A stretch of DNA of 64,000 nucleotides from Nostoc sp. ATCC 43529 (GCA_003326205.1 LWTK01000035.1:29930-93929), one strand, 5' to 3'. Shown: positions 8,642 to 17,631, counted from the stretch's first letter. Numbers and translations: made by a program. The notes: generated by a model from the letters alone, not told the origin.

Positions 8642-10270
8642 ATGAATAATATTGAATCTGTAATTAAAGCTATTGCTTCTGCTGCTGTTTCTCCAATCAT
8701 AAATACTGTTCAGCGTAACAAAACTGTAATTGAAATTAAAGAAAAGTTAGGAATTAATTCAGCACAGCCTCCAGAAAAATTTGACGATGTTTATGCTCAC
8801 GCTTTAGTCGAGTATGGTTTTGAAGTAAAGGATGATTTTGATGAAACTCAGCTTGGGCTTAACCTCAAGTTTTTTAATAATCAAAAAGTAAAAAAGCTTT
8901 TTTATCAAACTTTTTCATCAGCACAGATATTAGATTACAATTACCAAGAATGGAATCCATTAAGAGATGAAGCACAAAAAGACAGAATAGATGTTTTGCA
9001 GGTTGAAAAATTCCATCAAGTTTTTGTAAATGTAGCAAGACGCTCTCTCAATCCAGGGCAACATATAAGTAATTATGAACTTCAAAAACGCTTCCAAAAA
9101 CCTACAGAACCTCTACAAGAGTCACTTTATCCAGATGAGTTTAAAGCGTTAATTGAAGAAAAAACTAAGGCATTTTGCGGGCGGGTGTTTGTATTTAATG
9201 AGTTTGAGAATTTCCTTGAAAAGCATCCTAAAGGTTATTTTACTGTGATTGGGGATGCGGGGATGGGGAAAAGTGCGATCGCAGCCCAATCTGTATTTAA
9301 ATACAAAGCTATTTGCTACTTCAATATTCGCGCAGAAGGTCGCAACACACCAGAACAATTTTTGCAAAGTATTCGTCAACAATTGATTAATCGCTATCAG
9401 TTACAAAATGCAGAAAATGATAATTTACCTACTTTGCTGACGAAAGTTAGTGAAAAGCTGGTAGCTGGCGATCGTTTGATAATTGTAGTTGATGCTCTTG
9501 ATGAAGTCGAGCAATCAGGGTCAAGAAATCTTTTATATTTACCCCAACATTTGCCAGACAGAATATATTTTCTACTAACTAGGCGGCGCTATGCACAAAA
9601 TGAAAAGCGCTTGTTCACTGAAGGAGTTACCCAGCAAGAGTTAAATTTAACAGATAAGCAGTATGAAAAATATAATCATAAAGATGTCAAAGATTATATT
9701 AGCTCATTCATCAATGATGAGCCAGAACATGGTCGTCTGAAGACATGGATTCAAGAACGCAAGATTTTACCACTATATTTTATTGAACAGGTAGCACAAA
9801 AAAGTGAAAACAATTTTATGTACCTCTACTATGTCTTACCAAGTATTACTACAGAAGATTATCAAGACTTAAGTTTAGAAGCTTTACCTGATGGACTTCA
9901 AGATTATTATCAACAGCATTGGCAGCGGATGGGAATGGAAACTCCCCAGAAACGGACAAATACAATTATTCTTTGTGTACTGGTTGAGGTAGGAAAACCA
10001 ATTTCTTGTAAATCCATTGCCCGCATCACTAGTAGAGATGAAAATGATATTTGGGAAATCTTAAATAAGTGGCTGGAATTTTTGAGACCACAAAAACAAG
10101 ATCGGGAAGAATACTATTCAATCTATCACCAAAGTTTTGCAGATTTCCTTCGCAACCGACCTAGTCTCAAAAAAGAAAAAAGAAGTAATAATATTGATTG
10201 GCAAGAGGTTCAACGTCTGATTTCTGACTCTAATGATAAATTATGGGCAAATCTCAAATCCGGTGACTGA
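8642..10270 (+). CDS. STAND-type P-loop NTPase (NACHT-like), upstream half of a split NTPase-WD40 receptor
   Basis: A 542-residue protein. I use ATG at 8642 (MNNIESVIK); the frame opens at a weak TTG (8564). Residues 1-165 are an unassigned helical N-terminal region. The NTPase core then shows YFTVIGDAGMGKSAIA (Walker A near 204) and LIIVVDALDE (Walker B near 283), followed by LLTRRR and helical/winged-helix parts ending in the conserved YSIYHQSFADFL. STAND proteins oligomerise when their sensor binds a ligand. Here the WD40 sensor is on the next gene, which starts two bases after this stop in another frame. Possible defence or signalling role; no known effector domain recognised. Confidence 0.85.
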   Translation: MNNIESVIKAIASAAVSPIINTVQRNKTVIEIKEKLGINSAQPPEKFDDVYAHALVEYGFEVKDDFDETQLGLNLKFFNNQKVKKLFYQTFSSAQILDYNYQEWNPLRDEAQKDRIDVLQVEKFHQVFVNVARRSLNPGQHISNYELQKRFQKPTEPLQESLYPDEFKALIEEKTKAFCGRVFVFNEFENFLEKHPKGYFTVIGDAGMGKSAIAAQSVFKYKAICYFNIRAEGRNTPEQFLQSIRQQLINRYQLQNAENDNLPTLLTKVSEKLVAGDRLIIVVDALDEVEQSGSRNLLYLPQHLPDRIYFLLTRRRYAQNEKRLFTEGVTQQELNLTDKQYEKYNHKDVKDYISSFINDEPEHGRLKTWIQERKILPLYFIEQVAQKSENNFMYLYYVLPSITTEDYQDLSLEALPDGLQDYYQQHWQRMGMETPQKRTNTIILCVLVEVGKPISCKSIARITSRDENDIWEILNKWLEFLRPQKQDREEYYSIYHQSFADFLRNRPSLKKEKRSNNIDWQEVQRLISDSNDKLWANLKSGD

Positions 10271-10272
10271 AG

Positions 10273-12612
10273 ATGAATAGTTTTGCTGAAAAATTTGTCC
10301 AGTTATCCTTAAGCGACCAGCGAACCATCCTCATTGACCCTCATGTTAAAGCCAAGACAGGAAATTGGAAAACATTTTATGAAAGAATGACTGATTTTGA
10401 TTTTATCAATGCTAAAATCAACCATTCTGATTTTGGCGTGCAGTCATTAATTGAGGATTATGATTTAATTAACGACTCCGAACTATTAAGCAAGCCAGAA
10501 TATCATGCAAAGCAAATCAAAACGCTGAAATTGATTCAAGAAGCATTGCAGCTGTCAAGGCATATCTTAGTAAAAGATAAAATGCAACTGGCTGGGCAAT
10601 TGTGGGGGCGAATGCAGGACTTTACAATACCGGAAATTCGAGCAATGCTCAAAGTAGCAAAGCAGGAAGTTTTACCTTGGTTGCGTCCGTTAACATCTAA
10701 CTTAACTTCCCCTGGAGGCAGTTTACTTCTCACCCTCATAGATCATAGCAACAGGGTAAGAGCAGTAGCCCTCACCCCCGATGGCAAGCAGGTGATTTCT
10801 GCTTCTGATGACAACACACTCAAACTCTGGAATCTAAAAACTGGGGCGGTTGAGCGGACTTTTAAAGGTCACAGTGGCTCGGTATATGCAGTAGTCCTCA
10901 CCCCCGATGGCAAGCGGCTGATTTGTGCTTCATCTGACAAGACACTCAAACTCTGGAATCTGGAAACTGGGGAGGTTGAGCGGACTTTTAATGGTCATAG
11001 CAGCACGGTAAGAGCAGTAGCCCTCACCCCCGATGGCAAGCAGGTGATTTCTGCTTCATCTGACAGGACACTCAAACTCTGGAATCTGGAAACTGGCCAG
11101 CATGAACGTACTTTTATTGGTCATAGCGACTGGGTAAGAGCAGTAGTCTTCACCGCCGATGGCAAGCGGGTGATTTCTGCTTCTGATGACAGGACACTCA
11201 AACTCTGGAATCTGGAAACTGGCCAGCATGAACGTACTTTTATTGGTCATAGCAGCACGGTATATGCAGTAGTCCTCACCCCTGATGGCAAGCGGCTGAT
11301 TTCTGCTTCATCTGACAAGACACTCAAACTCTGGAATCTAAAAACTGGGGAGGTTGAGCGGACTTTTAATGGTCATAGCCACTGGGTAAGAGCAGTAGCC
11401 CTCACCCCCGATGGCAAGCGAGTGATTTCTGCTTCTGATGACAACACACTCAAACTCTGGAATCTAAAAACTGGTAAGGATGAGCGGACTTTTAATGGTC
11501 ATAACCACTGGGTAAGAGCAGTAGCCCTCACCCCTGATGGCAAGCGGCTGATTTCTGCTTCTGATGACAACACACTCAAACTCTGGAATCTGGAAACTGG
11601 TAAGGATGAGCGGACTTTTAATGGTCATAGCAGCACGGTAAGAGCAGTAGCCCTCACCCCCGATGGCAAGCGGCTGATTTCTACTTCTGATGACAACACA
11701 CTCAAACTCTGGAATCTGGAAACTGGGGAGGTTGAGCGGACTTTTAATGGTCATAGCAGCACGGTAAGAGCAGTAGCCCTCACCCCTGATGGCAAGTGGC
11801 TGATTTCTGCTTCTGATGACAACACACTCAAACTCTGGAATCTGGAAACTGGTAAGGATGAGCGGACTTTTAATGGTCATAGCAGCACGGTAAGAGTAGT
11901 AGCCCTCACCCCCGATGGCAAGCAGGTGATTTCTGCTTCATCTGACAGGACACTCAAACTTTGGAATCTAAAAACTGGGAAGGTTGAGCAGACTTTTAAT
12001 GGTCATAGCGACTGGGTAAGAGCAGTAGTCCTTACCCCCGATGGCAAGCGGCTGATTTCTGCTTCATCTGACAGGACACTCAAACTCTGGAATCTGGAAA
12101 CTGGCCAGCATGAACGGACTTTTAATGGTCATAGCCACTGGGTAAGAGCAGTAGCCCTCACCCCCGAAGGCAAGCGAGTGATTTCTGCTTCTGATGACAA
12201 CACACTCAAACTCTGGAATCTGGAAACTGGTAAGGATGAGCGGACTTTTAATGGTCATAGCAGCACGGTATATGCAGTAGTCCTCACCCCTGATGGCAAG
12301 CGAGTGATTTCTTCTTCATCTGACAGGACACTCAAACTCTGGAATCTGGAAACTGGCCAGCATGAACGGACTTTTAATGGTCATAGCGACTCGGTAAATG
12401 CAGTAGCCCTTACCGCTGATGGCAAGCGAGTGATTTCTGCTTCTGATGACAGGACACTCAAACTCTGGAATCTGGAAACTGGCAAAGAAATTGCCACTTT
12501 TACAGGAGAGGCTCCATTTCATTGCTGCGCTGTTGCACTTGATGGCGTGACAATTGTGGCTGGCGACTCTTCAGGGAGAGTGCATTTTTTCCAGTTGGAG
12601 AATGTCGAATAA
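10273..12612 (+). CDS. WD40 beta-propeller protein with 14 near-identical blades, downstream half of split STAND receptor
   Basis: A 779-residue protein. Residues 1-150 are helical and contain the linker seen in fused NTPase-WD40 proteins (GVQSLIEDYDLI, then WLRPLTSNL). From about residue 157, fourteen 42-residue WD40 repeats follow (126 bp each, about 10741-12490), then one degenerate repeat to the end. Repeats share the core AVALTPDGK-ISASDD-TLKLWNLETG and differ at few positions. Length and order match the C-terminal half of a fused receptor. Blade identity at DNA level implies recent duplication or gene conversion. The gene follows the NTPase by two bases, so translation is probably coupled. 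Confidence 0.93.
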   Translation: MNSFAEKFVQLSLSDQRTILIDPHVKAKTGNWKTFYERMTDFDFINAKINHSDFGVQSLIEDYDLINDSELLSKPEYHAKQIKTLKLIQEALQLSRHILVKDKMQLAGQLWGRMQDFTIPEIRAMLKVAKQEVLPWLRPLTSNLTSPGGSLLLTLIDHSNRVRAVALTPDGKQVISASDDNTLKLWNLKTGAVERTFKGHSGSVYAVVLTPDGKRLICASSDKTLKLWNLETGEVERTFNGHSSTVRAVALTPDGKQVISASSDRTLKLWNLETGQHERTFIGHSDWVRAVVFTADGKRVISASDDRTLKLWNLETGQHERTFIGHSSTVYAVVLTPDGKRLISASSDKTLKLWNLKTGEVERTFNGHSHWVRAVALTPDGKRVISASDDNTLKLWNLKTGKDERTFNGHNHWVRAVALTPDGKRLISASDDNTLKLWNLETGKDERTFNGHSSTVRAVALTPDGKRLISTSDDNTLKLWNLETGEVERTFNGHSSTVRAVALTPDGKWLISASDDNTLKLWNLETGKDERTFNGHSSTVRVVALTPDGKQVISASSDRTLKLWNLKTGKVEQTFNGHSDWVRAVVLTPDGKRLISASSDRTLKLWNLETGQHERTFNGHSHWVRAVALTPEGKRVISASDDNTLKLWNLETGKDERTFNGHSSTVYAVVLTPDGKRVISSSSDRTLKLWNLETGQHERTFNGHSDSVNAVALTADGKRVISASDDRTLKLWNLETGKEIATFTGEAPFHCCAVALDGVTIVAGDSSGRVHFFQLENVE
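10741..12490 (+). repeat. 126-bp tandem repeat array encoding WD40 blades (14 copies)
   Basis: Fourteen head-to-tail 126-base units inside the WD40 gene, nearly identical at nucleotide level. Differences cluster in codons directly after the GHS motif (SST, DW, HW, GS), in GK(Q/R/W), in S/D-D-(N/K/R)T, and in ETG(QH/KD/EV). The minus-strand ORFs over this array are shadows. Confidence 0.95.
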
Positions 12613-12615
12613 AAT

Positions 12616-13674
12616 ATGAACACTTCACCTCGACCCCCAACGCCAATCAATACTCCTTCCTACCCAAGAGAATTTCAACAAGTCATTCTGGAAAAAACTC
12701 AAAACTTTGTCGATCGCACCTTCGTCTTCACTGCCATCTCCAACTTTCTCCAGCGTCACAACCGTGGTTACTTTACCATAGTTGGCGCACCCGGTAGCGG
12801 CAAAAGTGCCATCCTCGCCAAGTACGTCCAAGAAAATCCCCACGTTATCTATTACAATGCCCAACTACCGGGTAAAAATCGCGCTGAGGAATTTCTCACA
12901 TCCACCTGCGCCCAACTTGCCCGGACTTCTGGCGATACGTCTTTATATTCTCTCCTCCAGCAAGTCAGCGACCAACTAAACCCAGGGCAAAAGTTGATTA
13001 TTGCCATTGATGCCTTAGACGCTATTGACACCAGCCACCAAAGCATAGGCTCAAATATCTTTTATCTTCCCAGATATCTACCCCAAGGAGTGTATTTTCT
13101 CCTCACCCGTCGCCCCTTCCTGAAAACAAAATCCGGTTTATTAATAGAAGCACCTTCCCAAGTTCTCGACTTGGCAGCGTACCCAGAACAAAACCGCGAG
13201 GATATCGAATCATATATTCGGTGCTATGTCAATAATGACGAAGAACTCGTAGCACAGCTAATAGCCTACAGCGAAAACAATTTCATGTACCTCAGCCAGA
13301 TTTTACCTGCTATCTCTCACAGCGAAGCGTTAGCGAGTCATCGAGCGTCGGAGTTTGATGGACTCCCCCGTGGTTTAGAGGCTTATTATCGACAGCATTT
13401 AGACAAAATGATTCCTGCAAATTTGCCAAGCCTTGAGAGGGAATTGAAGTTATCCGTGCTAAAGGTGTTAGCGGAAGTTTCATTATCACCAGAAGCGATT
13501 GCTAGCAGAATTGATGTTGATGAATATGATGTTGAAGAGGTTTTGGAAGATTGGCGCGAGTTTTTAAGGCTGGAGGAAGTTGATGGAGAAATTCGTTACG
13601 GTGTTTATCATTGGAGTTTTGGGGATTTTTTACAACGGTTTTTAGGGACTAATGGTCTGTCCCAAAAGTTTTGA
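12616..13674 (+). CDS. STAND-type P-loop NTPase without WD40 domain
   Basis: A 352-residue paralogue of the NTPase core of the first gene of this locus: PREFQQVILEKTQNFVDRTFVF aligns with the same block there. Walker A is GAPGSGKSA (57-65), Walker B LIIAIDALD (about 127-135), then LLTRRP, SENNFMYL and the winged-helix end YGVYHWSFGDFL. It lacks both the N-terminal extension and a WD40 part. It begins three bases after the WD40 gene stop, so the three genes form one operon. An in-frame insertion at about 13318-13360 (SHSEALASHRAS) derives from a palindromic intergenic-type repeat. Function is probably signalling or defence. Confidence 0.85.
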   Translation: MNTSPRPPTPINTPSYPREFQQVILEKTQNFVDRTFVFTAISNFLQRHNRGYFTIVGAPGSGKSAILAKYVQENPHVIYYNAQLPGKNRAEEFLTSTCAQLARTSGDTSLYSLLQQVSDQLNPGQKLIIAIDALDAIDTSHQSIGSNIFYLPRYLPQGVYFLLTRRPFLKTKSGLLIEAPSQVLDLAAYPEQNREDIESYIRCYVNNDEELVAQLIAYSENNFMYLSQILPAISHSEALASHRASEFDGLPRGLEAYYRQHLDKMIPANLPSLERELKLSVLKVLAEVSLSPEAIASRIDVDEYDVEEVLEDWREFLRLEEVDGEIRYGVYHWSFGDFLQRFLGTNGLSQKF

Positions 13675-13678
13675 GAGG

Positions 13679-13736
13679 TTCGTAGTAAGCACAAAGCGTG
13701 CTTAAACATTATAGGACTAAAGTCCTTACTACAAAC
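13679..13736 (+). terminator. Palindromic repeat / possible terminator after STAND operon
   Basis: Directly after the stop, GTAGTAAGCAC pairs partly with later sequence, and AGGACTAAAGTCCTTACTAC forms a strong stem with the GTAGTAAG arm. It lacks a clear T-run, so it may be a dispersed palindromic repeat rather than a true intrinsic terminator. Confidence 0.45.
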
Positions 13737-14101
13737 ATATTTATCCCTCACTGCCTCCCTCATGCCCACGTACTAGTGAAAATTGGTGAGAGAGTTGACC
13801 TAAGGAACATCCTAGAGTGAAGATAATAGGGTTATATCTGTTGCCAAAGTAGTAAAGACATCTGAATATCGCTGGATTTTTTTCGTTTCCCTGATTTTGG
13901 GGTATGAAGCGGAGGATAAGGGCGATAAACATTAACGCGGCAAAAAACTTAGAAAAGTATGCACGGATGGCTAAAACGTGCCTGGACGCGGAGGGTTAAA
14001 TGCGCCGTCGCACCCCTGTGAAGCGTCAAGAAATAGCTGATTAAATCAAATTTTAGGCGGTTTAATCATATATTTTGTAGCAGATACTTGTGGAAAAGCA
14101 A
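13737..14101. other. Intergenic region upstream of ftrV; GC-rich segment unexplained
   Basis: About 365 bases without a convincing gene. A GC-rich stretch at about 13935-14035 contains several short complementary arms (for instance GCAC...GTGC around 13961-13982) and could be part of a structured leader or a small RNA, but I recognise no known RNA family and no tRNA. Confidence 0.35.
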
Positions 14102-14344
14102 ATGCTAGGTGTAAATGTGGTTATGAAAGTTGGCGATCGCGTGCGGGTTAAAAATTCGGTGGTAATCTATCATCATCCAGAACATCGAAATCAGGCTTTT
14201 GACCTCAAAGGTACAGAAGGCGAAGTCATAGGTATTGTCACTGAATGGCAAGGTAGACCTGTAAGCGCCAATCTGCCGATTTTAGTCCAGTTTACTAAAA
14301 AATTTAAAGCTCATTTACGTGAAAATGAATTAGAAGTCATTTAA
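14102..14344 (+). CDS. ftrV: Ferredoxin-thioredoxin reductase, variable subunit
   Basis: FtrV is the small SH3-like chain that clamps the catalytic FtrC subunit; the complex passes electrons from ferredoxin to thioredoxin in photosynthetic cells. The diagnostic run is present: KVGDRVRVKNSVVIYHHPEH, then FDLKGTEGEV, GRPVSANLPILVQF and KAHLRENELEVI. The frame opens at GTG 14090; I use ATG 14102, but ATG 14123 (MKVGDRV) matches usual family starts equally well. No FtrC gene is in the window. It is the clearest photosynthetic marker here. Confidence 0.93.
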   Translation: MLGVNVVMKVGDRVRVKNSVVIYHHPEHRNQAFDLKGTEGEVIGIVTEWQGRPVSANLPILVQFTKKFKAHLRENELEVI

Positions 14345-14345
14345 T

Positions 14346-14567
14346 TCATCGGCGGCGAAACCACTGGAAAATATTCAGTTCGCCGCGCATTTTTTGTAAG
14401 TCTTGGCGGTTACGTTCTGCTGTAGAGTAATACCATTCACAATAACGCCGAAACTCTGCCCGCGTCTGAACTTCATGATAAAACTGATGGGTTGTCTGGT
14501 AAGTTGCAAAGCCTTCCTCAATTTGGGGTTGAGGTGATGGAATAATATAAGGTAAATTTTTAGACAT
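14346..14567 (-). CDS. Small conserved-type hypothetical protein
   Basis: A 73-residue protein starting at ATG 14567 (MSKNLPYIIP). It is charged and helical, with a tyrosine/arginine-rich middle (FRRYCEWYYSTAERNRQDLQKM) and the C-terminal FQWFRRR. I see no known domain. It converges on ftrV with one base between the stops, and its start lies just before the 3' end of the DUF218 gene on the same strand. Coding is supported by clean codon use and good start placement. Confidence 0.65.
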   Translation of the reverse strand: MSKNLPYIIPSPQPQIEEGFATYQTTHQFYHEVQTRAEFRRYCEWYYSTAERNRQDLQKMRGELNIFQWFRRR

Positions 14568-14575
14568 AATCTTAA

Positions 14576-15367
14576 TTAAAGCCAACCGCGTAACCAATAC
14601 ACAAAAGAACCAATATACTCTTTTAAAGCGGTGGTAAATTGGTGCAAATTGTCGGTATCAGGTAATAAATTCAGTATAGCGGCTTTGGGAGTGCTGCCGA
14701 GTTCTTGCAGTTCGCCCTGGCTGACAAGAAAATCAGTCGGTGCAGGAATAACGTTAATTCCTTGACGTTGAAAAATCTTGAGCGATCGCGGCATATGCAT
14801 TGCTGAAGTTACCAATAATACTTGTTTTATGCCACGCCCTTCCAGAATTTTTCGGACATTTACAGCATTTTCATAAGTATTTAAAGATAATGGTTCCTGG
14901 ATAATTGCCTGAGAGGGAATACCAATAGATGTGAGGATTGTTGCCATATCTGCCGATTCTGGCGAACCGCTACCACGCCAATCGATGCGCCCACCGCTGA
15001 GGATAATTAAGGGTGCTTTTTTTTGCCGATAAAGTTGGGCGGCGTAAATGACGCGATCGCCTGATTCACTCAAATCAACGGTAGGTCTGGGAGGAAAAGC
15101 TGATTTGGTAGCGCCACCCAAAACCACAATGGCTTCTGCATTCGGTATTTGGGCGCTTGGAATATTTTGCCATTCTAGCGATCGCACTAGCGATTTAGCA
15201 ATCCAAGCATTGCTGCAAAATAGCAGTAAAGTTAGTGCCAGAGTAATTGCGATCGCTGCGATGCGCGGTCGTTTCCACAATGTGACTAATGCTACTATCA
15301 AACTTACACAAGCCAGCCCTAGTGGATAAAAAAATAGCGGCAGTAATTTAGAAAGATATAAAAACAT
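14576..15367 (-). CDS. DUF218 (YdcF/ElyC/SanA-like) membrane protein
   Basis: A 263-residue protein beginning at ATG 15367 (MFLYLSKLL). The longer upstream frame only reads through intergenic GGGGACTGGG repeats and is rejected. Two membrane segments lie at about 5-30 and 35-55. The DUF218 domain follows: AEAIVVLGGA near 82, then PLIILSGGR, ENAVNVRKIL and VLLVTSAMHMPRSLKIF. Family members such as ElyC and SanA act in envelope maintenance; the exact reaction is unknown. Confidence 0.88.
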   Translation of the reverse strand: MFLYLSKLLPLFFYPLGLACVSLIVALVTLWKRPRIAAIAITLALTLLLFCSNAWIAKSLVRSLEWQNIPSAQIPNAEAIVVLGGATKSAFPPRPTVDLSESGDRVIYAAQLYRQKKAPLIILSGGRIDWRGSGSPESADMATILTSIGIPSQAIIQEPLSLNTYENAVNVRKILEGRGIKQVLLVTSAMHMPRSLKIFQRQGINVIPAPTDFLVSQGELQELGSTPKAAILNLLPDTDNLHQFTTALKEYIGSFVYWLRGWL

Positions 15368-15527
15368 ATTGGGTATTAGGGACTGGGGACTAGTGATTGG
15401 GGACTGGGGATTGGACATTGGGCATTGGGGATTGGGCATTGGGCATTGAGAGTTATTTTCCTTATCTACCTTGTCTTCCTTGCCCCCAGTCCCTAGTACC
15501 CAATCACCAGTCCCCAGTCCCCAATCC
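15368..15527. repeat. GGGGACTGGGGA / CATTGGGGATTGGG intergenic repeats
   Basis: Imprecise short repeats (GGACTGGGGATTGG, GGGCATTGGG) and their reverse complements fill the gap, forming a potential long hairpin. Related tracts are at 3400-3527 and 60100-60190. Confidence 0.8.
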
Positions 15528-16031
15528 CTATCTTTGCCAAAACCTGAAATTAACACTTCCACTAGTACGACGGGAACGGCGGGTGGGTCTTCTTCTTTGG
15601 CGTTTGTTGATCCTTTCGTTGGATTCTTCAATTGCAGTTTCTGGTGATTCTTCAACTTGCAATTGAGTTTTAGCTTCTTCTTTACTTCCCCACCAAGCGG
15701 TAATCCAACCTCCACCCAAAGCGGCTATTGCACCCAGGAAGATACTCATGGGTGCAGGATACCCCACAGCTACAAAGCCAAGCATGAAAAATAACCAATA
15801 TTTCAGTCCTGTATCAACGCCATCAGAGGAGGCTACAGTTGAGGCCTGAGGACTATTATTGGTTGCATTTGTAATCCAGCTTAAGATGAAACCCCCCAAA
15901 ATTCCTAAGAAGATGCTCAGGGGTACAGCCGAGCCGGTCATGATTAATATAAATGCTAGAAATGCCCCAAATAATAGTTGAGAAAAGAAACTGGGAGAAA
16001 TAGTAAAAAAGTCGTTCTTTTTGTCTGCCAT
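15528..16031 (-). CDS. Hypothetical membrane protein
   Basis: A 167-residue protein with four hydrophobic stretches in two similar hairpins (about 15-35, 38-53, 78-95 and 98-112; both hairpins contain (P/A)xSIFLGxxxxxGG). The C-terminal third is highly basic (INKRQRRRPTRRSRR). The internal repeat suggests duplication of a two-helix unit. No family is recognised. It lies 13 bases downstream of the P-loop kinase-like gene on the same strand, so they are probably co-transcribed. Confidence 0.75.
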   Translation of the reverse strand: MADKKNDFFTISPSFFSQLLFGAFLAFILIMTGSAVPLSIFLGILGGFILSWITNATNNSPQASTVASSDGVDTGLKYWLFFMLGFVAVGYPAPMSIFLGAIAALGGGWITAWWGSKEEAKTQLQVEESPETAIEESNERINKRQRRRPTRRSRRTSGSVNFRFWQR

Positions 16032-16044
16032 AAAGTAAAAAAAG

Positions 16045-17589
16045 CTATTGGGGAATTACTGCTTTTAATTGTGCCTGTTGTGGCTGAGTTGTATCTAAAA
16101 TCTTTACGTATGTTTTTTCTTCTTCAGTGAAGGGTTCAGCTTGCTTGAGTTGTGAGTCTAACAAATCGGCAGTGGCATCAGCAATATCACCAGTGCGGTT
16201 ATTCAAGCGCTCTTGTAACACTTCCAGCGGTGCTGTGCATTGGATAATCTGGAGAGGAAGTTGGTGTTTTGTAGCTTGGGCGATCGCTTCTTGTCGTAGC
16301 TGTTGTTTATCATACTTAGCATCTAAAATGACATCAAAACCTTGATTAGCCAGTATAATTCCCAATGACAACAAGCGGGTGTAAGTTTTCTCTGTCATTT
16401 CTGGTCTATACAAATCATCACCGCCTCTCTCCCAAAGCGGAATTCCCCCTAAATGCTTCCGCACTGCATCAGAACGAAGGTGAATTGCTCCTAGTTCGCG
16501 GGCTAAAAGTTTTGCTGTTGTACTTTTACCAGAACCAGACAACCCTGACATCAAAATTAGTTGCCCCTGTTTTGGTTTAGTATAATCCCAAGCCTGTTTG
16601 TAATACTCAGCAGCGGTTTTTGTCGCTTCTTCCTTCACCGTGGCGGGTACACTGGGATCGTCTAGCAAAAATGAAGTCACCTTAGCTCGGACATAAGCTT
16701 GACGGCTCAAATACAACGGCAACACCTGTAAACCTTCCCAGTCTCCAGTTTGCTCAATGTAAGCATTCAAAAATGCATTACCCAAGTCTTTGCGTCCTCG
16801 CGCTTCCAAATCCATCACCGTGAATGCCACATCATACATCACATCCACAAAGCGAAATGGCTCATTAAACTCAATGCAATCAAACAGTAAGATTTTATCG
16901 TGCCACAGAGCAATATTTCTCAGGTGTAAATCCCCGTGACATTCACGAATATAGTCATTGTGGATTCTGCTAGCAAATAATTCTGGGCGTTCGGCAAAAA
17001 ACCGATCTGTATATTCCTTTGTTTCTGTAAACTGCGCCTGAGTCTGCGGCCTACCGATATATTTTTCAGTTTGCTGATAATTTTCATCAAAGGCAGCCCG
17101 GACATTTGGCACTTCACCAAAACCGCGAATATAATCATTTGTCTCGGCTTTAGCATGGTATTGAGCCACTACCCGTCCCAACTCATCTAAGTGTGTTTCA
17201 TTTAACTTACCTTGTTCAAACAGGGTGCTTAATAGCGCCTCTTGGGGAAATTGGCGCATTTTCAGGACATATTCTGCTGCTTCACCTGTGCCCCCTAGTT
17301 GGTATTGCTCCCCTACCAGAGTTATCGGCAAGACTTCTAAATATAACTCACCTGCTCCCCGTTGATTTAACCGTAACTCTTCCTGACAAAAATGCTGCCG
17401 CTTCTCTAAAGTCGAAAAGTCCAAAAACCCAAAATTAACCGGCTTTTTCAACTTATAAGCGTAATCCCCAGTCAGCAGTACATAAGAAACGTGAGTTTGA
17501 ATCAGTTGAATAGATTCTGTTACCTCATGGGGATAAAACCCAGGCTTCAACATTTGCTCAATTAAAGCTGGAAGAGTTACTTCTGTCAT
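16045..17589 (-). CDS. Fusion of phosphotransferase-like domain and P-loop kinase
   Basis: A 514-residue two-domain protein. The N-terminal part (about 1-330) resembles aminoglycoside phosphotransferase/choline-kinase folds: YAYKLKKPVNFGFLDFST near the start and the catalytic ECHGDLHLRNIAL near 215, followed by LFDCIEFNE. The C-terminal part (about 340-514) is a zeta-toxin/gluconate-kinase-like ATPase with Walker A GLSGSGKST and a VILDAKYDK block. This fusion is widespread in bacteria but its substrate is not known. Start ATG 17589. Confidence 0.85.
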   Translation of the reverse strand: MTEVTLPALIEQMLKPGFYPHEVTESIQLIQTHVSYVLLTGDYAYKLKKPVNFGFLDFSTLEKRQHFCQEELRLNQRGAGELYLEVLPITLVGEQYQLGGTGEAAEYVLKMRQFPQEALLSTLFEQGKLNETHLDELGRVVAQYHAKAETNDYIRGFGEVPNVRAAFDENYQQTEKYIGRPQTQAQFTETKEYTDRFFAERPELFASRIHNDYIRECHGDLHLRNIALWHDKILLFDCIEFNEPFRFVDVMYDVAFTVMDLEARGRKDLGNAFLNAYIEQTGDWEGLQVLPLYLSRQAYVRAKVTSFLLDDPSVPATVKEEATKTAAEYYKQAWDYTKPKQGQLILMSGLSGSGKSTTAKLLARELGAIHLRSDAVRKHLGGIPLWERGGDDLYRPEMTEKTYTRLLSLGIILANQGFDVILDAKYDKQQLRQEAIAQATKHQLPLQIIQCTAPLEVLQERLNNRTGDIADATADLLDSQLKQAEPFTEEEKTYVKILDTTQPQQAQLKAVIPQ

Positions 17590-17631
17590 TTCTTAGCCTC
17601 TGCGCTCTCTGCGCCTCTGCGGTTCAAATAC

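Noticed and set aside
11056..12522. Minus-strand ORFs with FQIPEFEC repeats
   Set aside because: They are antisense shadows of the WD40 blade array.
15368..15715. N-terminal extension of the DUF218 gene
   Set aside because: The added part translates intergenic GGGGACTGGG repeats; the family-like start is ATG 15367.
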